Below, piece after piece: positions 1-6,293 of a stretch of 64,000 nucleotides of DNA. Below the pieces are notes generated by a model. That model searched no databases and was not told the origin of the DNA. It saw nothing but the letters and a program-made list of their open reading frames with translations. Position numbers and translations under genes: made by a program. Positions within the stretch are counted from its first letter, which is position 1. Each line of letters begins with the position of its first letter. The DNA comes from an uncultured Paracoccaceae bacterium. GTDB taxonomy: Bacteria; Pseudomonadota; Alphaproteobacteria; Rhodobacterales; Rhodobacteraceae. Location: positions 868,001 to 932,000 of the forward strand of contig CANMTD010000001.1 in assembly GCA_947500775.1 (NCBI GenBank), written 5' to 3'.

Positions 1-348
1 GGCCAACGGATCAACGCCGCCGTCAGCCTGGAGGTGGACGACGCGGCGATGGTGACCCGGATCTCGGGCCGCTATACCTGCGGCGGCTGCGGCGAAGGCT
101 ATCACGACAGTTTCAAAAAGCCCGCCGTGGCAGGCACCTGCGACAAATGTGGCGGCACCGAAATGAAACGCCGCGCCGATGACACCGCCGAGGCGGTCGC
201 GACCCGGCTGCAGGCCTATCACGCGCAAACCGCGCCGCTGATCACCTATTACGAGGGGCGCGGCTGTCTGGAAACCCTGCCAGCAATGGGCGCCATCGAA
301 GATGTGGCCGCAGCGCTGAAGGGGATTGTGGAACAGGCCACGCGGTAG
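1..348 (+). CDS. adk: Adenylate kinase, C-terminal part (5' end cut by the window)
   Basis: Adenylate kinase interconverts ATP + AMP and 2 ADP in the cytoplasm. The visible 115 residues, open from base 1 in frame, hold the LID region and the C-terminal helix. Two Cys pairs, CGGC and CDKC, form the zinc-binding LID seen in many alphaproteobacterial and Gram-positive enzymes, and the spacing suits a four-Cys site. The tail ends normally at a TAG stop. The P-loop and AMP-binding parts lie outside the window. The next gene, truA, is convergent, with a GC-rich hairpin between the two. Confidence 0.9.
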   Translation, partial: GQRINAAVSLEVDDAAMVTRISGRYTCGGCGEGYHDSFKKPAVAGTCDKCGGTEMKRRADDTAEAVATRLQAYHAQTAPLITYYEGRGCLETLPAMGAIEDVAAALKGIVEQATR

Positions 349-357
349 GGGTATGAG

Positions 358-383
358 CGGGCCCCGGCATTGGTTGGGGCCCG
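358..383 (+). terminator. Possible terminator hairpin after adk
   Basis: Eight-base arms (358-365 and 376-383, cgggcccc/ggggcccg) flank a 10-base loop, starting ten bases after the adk stop. No T-run follows directly; a short T-run lies further on near 405. It could end adk transcription or protect its 3' end, and it could also act on convergent truA. Confidence 0.5.
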
Positions 384-466
384 TTGAATACTGCTCAAAT
401 CGCCCTTTTTTCCGGGGCCTTGGCTCAGCCAGTCAGTATAAGGCGCGGCGTTTCACGCGCTGTCGC

Positions 467-1240
467 CTAGCCCTGCGCAAACGGATCATCCGGATATTGC
501 ACCGCCGCCAGATACAGCCCTTGTGGCGGGCAGACCGGGCCGCAGGCGGCGCGGTTGCGGGCCTCTAGCGCGGATTTCACCTCTTCGGGCGCCCAACTGC
601 CCGCGCCGACCCGTTCCAGCGTGCCGACAAAGCTGCGGACCTGGTTGTGCAGAAAGCTGCGGGCGCGGATGGTAAAGCGGAATTCCTGTCCGCCGGGATA
701 ATCGCGCTGTTCGATTTGCAACGCGTCCAGCGTTTTGACGGGCGAGGCGGCCTGACAATGGGTCGCGCGGAAAGTGGTGAAATCATGCCGCCCGATCAGG
801 TAATCGGCGGCCTGCTGCATTCGCGCCAGATCAAGCGGGTGCGCCACCTGCCAGACCTTGCCGCGGTCGTGGGTCAGGGGCGCGCGCCGGGCCACCAGCC
901 GGAACAGGTATTGCCGTTCCAGCGCGGAAAACCGGGCGTGAAAATCATCGTCGACCTCGGCGGCCTGCACGATCGCCACGGGCGCCGGTTTCAGATGATA
1001 ATTCAGCGCCTCGGACAGGCGGAAGGCGCCCCAGTCCTTGGCCAGATCGCAATGGGCGACCTGCCCGAACGCATGCACGCCTGCATCGGTGCGCCCGGCG
1101 GCGGCGATGGTGTGCGGGCCCGGTTCCAGCCGCGCCAGCGCCGCCTCGACCGCGCCCTGTACGGACGGGTGATCGGCCTGGCGTTGCCAGCCGGAAAACG
1201 GCGCACCGTCATATTCGATTTTCAATGCGTAACGTGGCAT
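467..1240 (-). CDS. truA: tRNA pseudouridine(38-40) synthase TruA
   Basis: TruA isomerises uridines 38-40 in the anticodon stem of many tRNAs to pseudouridine. The 257-residue product has the family's usual length, opens with the typical [11 protein letters not shown] strand, and carries the catalytic-aspartate motif GRTDAGVHA near residue 50. It also has the conserved FLHNQVR segment late in the protein. The start ATG (reverse complement at 1238-1240) lies about 100 bases upstream of the divergent ycjX start, so the two genes share a short promoter region. Confidence 0.96.
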   Translation of the reverse strand: MPRYALKIEYDGAPFSGWQRQADHPSVQGAVEAALARLEPGPHTIAAAGRTDAGVHAFGQVAHCDLAKDWGAFRLSEALNYHLKPAPVAIVQAAEVDDDFHARFSALERQYLFRLVARRAPLTHDRGKVWQVAHPLDLARMQQAADYLIGRHDFTTFRATHCQAASPVKTLDALQIEQRDYPGGQEFRFTIRARSFLHNQVRSFVGTLERVGAGSWAPEEVKSALEARNRAACGPVCPPQGLYLAAVQYPDDPFAQG

Positions 1241-1344
1241 GCCCCCGGTTACCGCGCCGCGCGGCGATTGGCAATCTGGTGGGTTTGGGCTGGCGGCGGG
1301 CTGCAGGCGTGCCTATCTTGGGCGGGCAGGTGCGAGGGGCGGCT

Positions 1345-2763
1345 TTGGGTATAGGTGATATTGCAGACGGGATGGTGCGCGGGGTCGAAGGGATCGGCGA
1401 CGCGGTCTCGGGCGTTTTGTTCGAGCCGGTGATCCGGCTGGGCGTGACCGGGTTGTCGCGGGCGGGCAAGACGGTGTTCATCACCTCGCTGGTGGCCAAT
1501 CTGATGGACCGGGGGCGGATGCCGCAGTTGCAGGCGGCCGCAGGCGGCGCGATCCGCACCGCATATCTGCAGCCGCAGCCCGACGATACGGTGCCGCGGT
1601 TCGATTTTGAGACCCATCTGGGCGCGCTGACCGGCCCCACGCCGCATTGGCCCGACAGCACCCGTGCGGTGTCCGAGCTGCGGCTGTCGCTGCGGGTACA
1701 GCCCGCGGGGTTGCTGGGCATGGTGTCGGGGCCGCGCACGGTGCATCTGGACATCGTCGATTACCCCGGCGAATGGCTGCTGGATCTGGCGCTGCTGGAC
1801 AAGAGCTATGCCGATTGGTCGGCGGAAACCCTGACGCGGGTCCGCCCGCGCGCCGCCGCCGCCCCGTTTCTGGCCGCGCTTGAAGGCGTTGATGCCACGG
1901 CCAAACTGGACGAACCCGTGGCCAAAACGCTGGCCGCCGCCTTTACCACCTATCTGAACGACGCGCGCGAGGGCGGGTTTTACGACTGCACGCCGGGGCG
2001 GTTCCTGTTGCCCGGCGATCTGGCGGGGTCGCCCGTTCTGACCTTCGCGCCGCTGCCCAAACCCGACCGCCCCCCGCGCGGCAGCCTGTGGCGCGAGATG
2101 GAGCGCCGGTTCGAAGCCTATAAAAGCCAGGTGGTGAAACCGTTTTTCCGCGACCATTTCTCGCGGATCGACCGGCAGGTGGTGCTGGTCGACGCGCTGG
2201 GCGCGATCCATTCCGGCCCGCAGGCGGTCGAGGATCTGCGCCATGCGATGGCCGATATTCTGGGCGCCTTCCGTCCGGGGCGCAACGCCTGGCTGACGTC
2301 GCTGTTGCTGGGGCGGCGGGTGGAACGCATCCTTTTCGCCGCGACCAAGGCCGATCATCTGCATCACAGCCAGCACCCCCGCCTGACCGCGATCATGACC
2401 GCGCTGATGCGCGACGCCAAGGACCGCGCCGATTTCGCCGGGGCCGAAACCTCGGCCATGTCGATCGCCGCCCTGCGCGCCACGGTCGAGGAAACGATCA
2501 CCCATGACGGTTCAAACCTGGATTGCGTGCGGGGCACTTTGCTGGACAGCGGCAAACAGGCGGCGATGTATCCCGGCACCCTGCCCGAAGACCCCGCGCA
2601 TCTGTTGACCGCAGCGCGCGAGGGGCAGGAACGCTGGTTGAACGCGGATTATCAGATCATGCGCTTTGCCCCCGCCGCGCTGACCCTGAAACCGGGCGAA
2701 GGGCCGCCGCACATCCGGCTGGACCGCGCGGCCGAGTTTTTAATCGGAGATCGGCTGAGATGA
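1345..2763 (+). CDS. ycjX: YcjX-family P-loop GTPase/ATPase
   Basis: YcjX proteins are cytoplasmic P-loop NTPases paired with a DUF697 membrane protein and linked to envelope or heat stress; their exact role is not settled. The Walker A motif GLSRAGKT sits at residues 36-43. I chose the TTG at 1345 (472 residues): it has a gagggg Shine-Dalgarno at 1334-1339 about five bases upstream, gives an N-terminus (GIGDIADGMVRGVEG) of the family type, and matches the usual length of about 465. A longer frame from 1225 would overlap truA, and an internal ATG lies at 1372. The stop overlaps the next start as ATGA, so the two are translationally coupled. Confidence 0.88.
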   Translation: MGIGDIADGMVRGVEGIGDAVSGVLFEPVIRLGVTGLSRAGKTVFITSLVANLMDRGRMPQLQAAAGGAIRTAYLQPQPDDTVPRFDFETHLGALTGPTPHWPDSTRAVSELRLSLRVQPAGLLGMVSGPRTVHLDIVDYPGEWLLDLALLDKSYADWSAETLTRVRPRAAAAPFLAALEGVDATAKLDEPVAKTLAAAFTTYLNDAREGGFYDCTPGRFLLPGDLAGSPVLTFAPLPKPDRPPRGSLWREMERRFEAYKSQVVKPFFRDHFSRIDRQVVLVDALGAIHSGPQAVEDLRHAMADILGAFRPGRNAWLTSLLLGRRVERILFAATKADHLHHSQHPRLTAIMTALMRDAKDRADFAGAETSAMSIAALRATVEETITHDGSNLDCVRGTLLDSGKQAAMYPGTLPEDPAHLLTAAREGQERWLNADYQIMRFAPAALTLKPGEGPPHIRLDRAAEFLIGDRLR

Positions 2764-3761
2764 CCCAGGGCCCCGTGATCATCGACCTTGACGAAACCCC
2801 GAAACACACCCCCGCCACCGCCCCGCCGGTGCCCGAGGCTGGCCCCGACCTGCCCACCGGGCAGGCGATGCAGACGCTGGCGGTGCTGTCGGCGCGGCGT
2901 CCGTCGCGGGTGGGGCGGCTGTTCTGGGGGGCGCTGCTGGCGCTGGTGGGCTTTGCCGCCTCGCTGGCGGCGTGGGATTACGTGACCGGCCTGCTGGCGC
3001 GCAACCCGGTGCTGGGCTGGGTGGCCTTTGTCCTGATCGCGGCGGTGGTGCTGGCGCTGGCGGTGGTGGCCCTGCGCGAACTGGCGGCCTTTGCCCGGCT
3101 GCGGCGGCTGGACGATCTGCACAAGGCCGCCGAACGGGCGCTGGCCGAGGGTGATCTGGGACAGGCGCGCGCGGTGACCGACCGGTTGCTGCGGCTTTAT
3201 GCCGACCGCGACGATCTGCGCTGGGGGCGCGAGCGGCTGGCCGAACGCCGCACCGATGCCTTCGACGCCGACGCCCTGCTGGGGCTGGCCGAGGCCGAGG
3301 TTCTGGCTCCGCTGGACGCCGCCGCCCGGCGCGAGGTCGAAGCTGCGGCCCGGCAGGTCGCCACGGTCACCGCGCTGGTGCCGCTTGCGCTTGCCGATCT
3401 GTTCACCGCGCTGACTGCCAACCTGCGGATGATCCGCCGGATCGCCGAAATCTATGGCGGGCGCGGCGGCACATTGGGCAGCTGGCGCCTGACCCGCAGC
3501 GTTCTGACCCATCTGGTGGCCACCGGCGCCGTGGCCGTGGGCGACGACATGCTGGAACCGCTGATCGGCGGCGGGCTGCTTGGCAAACTGTCGCGCCGCT
3601 TTGGCGAAGGCATGGTCAACGGCGCCCTGACCGCCCGCGTCGGCGTCGCCGCGATCGAGGTCTGCCGCCCTTTGCCCTTTAACGCCGCCAAACGCCCCTC
3701 GGTCCGGGGGCTGGTACAGCGGGCGCTGGGCGGGTTGTTTTCCGGGAGCAATGGCGCGTGA
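2760..3761 (+). CDS. YcjF-like DUF697 membrane protein (TIGR01620 family)
   Basis: This is the usual partner of YcjX. The 333-residue product has a Pro-rich N-terminus, then two adjacent hydrophobic stretches (about residues 60-78 and 85-106), a charged Arg/Ala-rich helical stretch, and the C-terminal DUF697 region with GDDMLEPLIGGGLLGKL. The start ATG at 2760 overlaps the ycjX stop by four bases. A longer open frame from 2523 is only the shadow of ycjX. The stop overlaps the next gene (GTGA at 3758), so three genes may be read as one message, although the third differs sharply in base composition. Confidence 0.85.
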   Translation: MTQGPVIIDLDETPKHTPATAPPVPEAGPDLPTGQAMQTLAVLSARRPSRVGRLFWGALLALVGFAASLAAWDYVTGLLARNPVLGWVAFVLIAAVVLALAVVALRELAAFARLRRLDDLHKAAERALAEGDLGQARAVTDRLLRLYADRDDLRWGRERLAERRTDAFDADALLGLAEAEVLAPLDAAARREVEAAARQVATVTALVPLALADLFTALTANLRMIRRIAEIYGGRGGTLGSWRLTRSVLTHLVATGAVAVGDDMLEPLIGGGLLGKLSRRFGEGMVNGALTARVGVAAIEVCRPLPFNAAKRPSVRGLVQRALGGLFSGSNGA

Positions 3762-5578
3762 CCTGCATGAACGACGCAACTCTTCGGTATTTGTCGGATT
3801 TTATCAAGCGACCGTCACCGGGGTTTGCCGTCATCCTGTCTGCGCCCTGGGGCAGCGGGAAAACCCATTTGGTTCGGGCGTTCAAAGAAAAATCCGCGCC
3901 AGACGCCCTTTTTGTAAGCTTGTTTGGCGTAACAAAACCTGATGACATCTATTCCGCCATGCTTGTGGCGCGACTGCCAGAGACCGGGGCGAAATGGCTG
4001 TCCGCTTTGGGTGCGGTCGGAGGCGTGGCTGTGCAGATGATGGGGAAGAATCTGCCCGAATTCAATTCGGAAACCTTTGCGAAACTTGCCCTGCCTAAGG
4101 TGCTGATATTTGATGATCTTGAGCGCGCGGCAATGCCAATGCGTCAAATACTTGGCGTTATCAACGGCTTCGTTGAGGGAGAAGGAAAACACGTCATCCT
4201 TTTGGCGAATGAAGACAAGCTTTGGACAAACAAAAAGGACCGTTCAGAACGCGAAAAGGTAATCGGTGCGACATTGCCTGTGGTGGCGGATGTTAAGGCG
4301 GCGCTGCCGGGAATACTGGACGGTGCCGGACCTGAGGCTCGCCCGTTTTTGGAAAAATATCGCGATGCTATCGAACAGGTTTTCGTAACGGCAGATCACC
4401 ATAATCTACGCAGTTTGGCGCAGACGCTTTGGGATTTTGGCCGCTTTTATTGCGCTATTCCAAACGAGATGCGCGTAAAAGACGACCCAATGCGGCGATT
4501 GCTGTCCGTGTTTGTGGCCCTGTCACTTGAATTCAAGGCCGGTACGTTGGGGCAGAAGGAGATGAAGCAACGGGACGACATCTCATTTAAAGACTACGAT
4601 CCAGATTGGAAAGTACTGAACAGAGTGACCATGAAATACGGCTCGTCTGACATTCGACATGGTCGATATGGCGCTATACTTCCGACCGATTTAGCGATTC
4701 AGGTCCTATGCCAAGGTGCGATAGACCCGCAGTTTGTTCGGCAGGAACTGGGTAAAACGTCTGAATTCCGTATCTCTGGGCCAGAGGAGCCATGGGTTAC
4801 AGTAGCCAGAGCTTATGATCGCGATGAAAAGATGGTGACGAAGGCGTTGTCAGAAATGCAGGTAATTTTCGACAATCGAGAATGCTCTGATCCAGCTATA
4901 TTCGTTGAGATTTTTCGCGAACAGTTGAGTTTGCCGGAGATGGGGTTGTCGGATGAAACATGTGGTGAGCTTGCTGAAAAATGTAAATGCTACGTTGATG
5001 ATCTGGTTGTGGCGAGGGAATTGCCGGGATTTGACCCCGAACGGCATATCCGCAGGATGGGCGGGTATGGCTTCGATGTGAAACGTTTTTCTGTGCGTTC
5101 GGAGGATGCTGTTGATGCATATGGGAATGCGCTGTCCAGCGTGATTTCGTATTTGAACGCCGCGCAAGATGATATTTTTAAACAGAGATTCCCGAATATT
5201 GTTGAAGAGCTTTTAGCGTTGTTGGCCACAGATTCGTCGCTATTTATGCGCCAATTGATCAATACAGGCCATGATGAAAGCATCTATGCGTTTCATCCGG
5301 TGTTGATGGGTATTGATGCCCAAGTGCTTGCAACGAGAACGGTGAAAATGCCGCTTGCGCAACAGGTTGATCTGCTCATCACATTGGGTGAACGGCACAA
5401 GTCTTGGGACGTCAGCCTTCAACCGGAACGGGGTTGGCTGAAAAAGTTTGTGGATGCTCTGCGGAAAGAGATCAAAACGCTAAGCCCGTTTCGCCAATGG
5501 CAAATCGAAGGCCGTATCAAGGGGCATCTGGAACCGCGATTTCAGGGTTGGGAACAGCAGAAGAGCGAACAGCCCTAG
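3758..5578 (+). CDS. KAP-like P-loop NTPase, accessory gene of unknown role
   Basis: A 606-residue protein with Walker A APWGSGKTHL (residues 29-38) and Walker B KVLIFDDLERA (114-124). That layout, with the ATPase at the N-terminus and a long alpha-helical C-terminus, resembles KAP/STAND-type NTPases. I saw no catalytic domain in the remaining 400 residues. KAP-type NTPases occur as regulators and in phage-defence settings, but nothing here proves such a role. Base composition is far from its neighbours: bases 4201-4260 have 26 G/C of 60, against 46 of 60 at 3241-3300 in the preceding gene. The start is GTG at 3758, or ATG at 3767. It overlaps the genes on both sides by four bases. A recent horizontal gain is likely. 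Confidence 0.75.
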   Translation: MTCMNDATLRYLSDFIKRPSPGFAVILSAPWGSGKTHLVRAFKEKSAPDALFVSLFGVTKPDDIYSAMLVARLPETGAKWLSALGAVGGVAVQMMGKNLPEFNSETFAKLALPKVLIFDDLERAAMPMRQILGVINGFVEGEGKHVILLANEDKLWTNKKDRSEREKVIGATLPVVADVKAALPGILDGAGPEARPFLEKYRDAIEQVFVTADHHNLRSLAQTLWDFGRFYCAIPNEMRVKDDPMRRLLSVFVALSLEFKAGTLGQKEMKQRDDISFKDYDPDWKVLNRVTMKYGSSDIRHGRYGAILPTDLAIQVLCQGAIDPQFVRQELGKTSEFRISGPEEPWVTVARAYDRDEKMVTKALSEMQVIFDNRECSDPAIFVEIFREQLSLPEMGLSDETCGELAEKCKCYVDDLVVARELPGFDPERHIRRMGGYGFDVKRFSVRSEDAVDAYGNALSSVISYLNAAQDDIFKQRFPNIVEELLALLATDSSLFMRQLINTGHDESIYAFHPVLMGIDAQVLATRTVKMPLAQQVDLLITLGERHKSWDVSLQPERGWLKKFVDALRKEIKTLSPFRQWQIEGRIKGHLEPRFQGWEQQKSEQP

Positions 5579-5991
5579 CCCAGCTTTGGCACCGCGCCCT
5601 GCGGTTTACGCAAATCCTCGACCCCCATGCGCAGGCCCCGGCCGATGCGGTGGGCAAAGGCGGAAAAGGCGGCGGCGGTTTCGGGGGGCAGGTCGCGGTG
5701 CAGCACTCTGTCGAACAGTTCCAGCCAGGGATCGAAATGCCAGCCTTCGATTTCGGGGGTGGCCATGTGTTTTTGCATCGGATTGCCGTCATAGTCGCGT
5801 TCGTGCAGGATTGCGTTCTTCCAGAACCGCGCGATTTTGTCTTCGTGGTGACGCCAACTGTCGGCCCGCGTGCCGATCCGACCGTTAAAGATCGGCCCCA
5901 GCACGGGGTGCACCCGAACCTCGGCATAGAATGCCGCGACGATCCGGTCGATCTGGTCGGCGGTCACGGGAAAACGCGGGGGCAGGGGCAT
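5575..5991 (-). CDS. Group III truncated haemoglobin
   Basis: A small haem protein of the truncated globin family, group III, probably handling oxygen, NO or peroxide in the cytoplasm. Visible features are the FPVTADQIDRIVAAFY start, the VHPVLGPIFN segment, the RADSWRHHEDKIARFWKN stretch and HMATPEIEGWHFDPWLELF with the expected Trp and His residues. I chose the ATG at 5991 (138 residues) because AAGGA lies seven bases upstream; an upstream ATG at 6012 would add seven residues. The gene is convergent with the NTPase gene and overlaps it by four bases. The upstream region is shared with the ileS leader. Confidence 0.85.
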   Translation of the reverse strand: MPLPPRFPVTADQIDRIVAAFYAEVRVHPVLGPIFNGRIGTRADSWRHHEDKIARFWKNAILHERDYDGNPMQKHMATPEIEGWHFDPWLELFDRVLHRDLPPETAAAFSAFAHRIGRGLRMGVEDLRKPQGAVPKLG

Positions 5992-6126
5992 GGTGGGGTC
6001 CTTGATCGGCATGGCGACGGCGCAACAGAGATGGACCTTTGAAACCCGTATTTCAAATGCCGATTTTGTCGCATACAGCCGGATGAACGCACCGGCCGTG
6101 CCCCGCAGACACCCGCGCCATAGGGC

Positions 6127-6155
6127 TGGACCCCGTTCCCGACTGCGCCTATAAC
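6127..6155 (+). promoter_or_regulatory. Predicted promoter of the ileS leader transcript
   Basis: TGGACC (6127-6132) and TATAAC (6150-6155) are separated by 17 bases and fit sigma-70 -35 and -10 elements (four and five matches of six). The expected start lies at about 6162-6163, at or just before the first base of the small reading frame at 6163, so the message could be leaderless. Nothing else in this 302-base gap between the haemoglobin gene and ileS looks like a better promoter. Confidence 0.5.
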
Positions 6156-6162
6156 GCGGCCC

Positions 6163-6210
6163 ATGAACATGACCGTTGTCATTATTCGAATTATAGACCC
6201 GGCGCTCTGA
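6163..6210 (+). CDS. Putative Val/Ile-rich leader peptide upstream of ileS
   Basis: A 15-codon reading frame, MNMTVVIIRIIDPAL, lies 84 bases before the isoleucyl-tRNA synthetase gene. Six of seven consecutive codons from 6175 to 6195 specify Val or Ile (GTT GTC ATT ATT CGA ATT ATA), including the rare ATA codon in this GC-rich genome. No Shine-Dalgarno precedes it, but the predicted transcription start is at its ATG, as in leaderless alphaproteobacterial attenuator peptides such as trpL of rhizobia. Its last codons form one arm of a strong hairpin. The arrangement suggests ribosome stalling on Ile codons when charged tRNA-Ile is low. Too short for ordinary gene finding; chance occurrence is not excluded. 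Confidence 0.5.
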   Translation: MNMTVVIIRIIDPAL

Positions 6211-6227
6211 TCAGATGAGTCGCCGGG
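6198..6227 (+). promoter_or_regulatory. Hairpin overlapping the end of the leader peptide
   Basis: Arms cccggcg (6198-6204) and cgccggg (6221-6227) pair perfectly, extended inward by ctc/gag with one bulged t. The 5' arm is made of the Asp-Pro-Ala codons that follow the Ile run, so a ribosome stalled on 6181-6195 would cover or melt it. The 3' arm can also pair with ggcg at 6232-6235, which gives an alternative fold. No T-run follows; instead a C-rich, G-poor stretch (6241-6270) leads to ileS, so Rho-dependent or translational control is easier to imagine than an intrinsic terminator. Confidence 0.45.
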
Positions 6228-6293
6228 ACAAGGCGTTTGAGCCCTCGCGCCGCTCCTCCCCGATACCCCAGAATTTTCCAAGGACCACGAGAC

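Noticed and set aside
1225-1344. N-terminal extension of the ycjX frame back to 1225
   Set aside because: It overlaps truA, lacks a ribosome site, and the TTG at 1345 gives the family N-terminus and length.
1249-2505. Long minus-strand frame opposite ycjX, and similar long frames opposite ileS, ftsH, fhs and the helicase gene
   Set aside because: These are antisense shadows common in GC-rich DNA: Arg, His and Gln-rich, with no domain and no ribosome sites.
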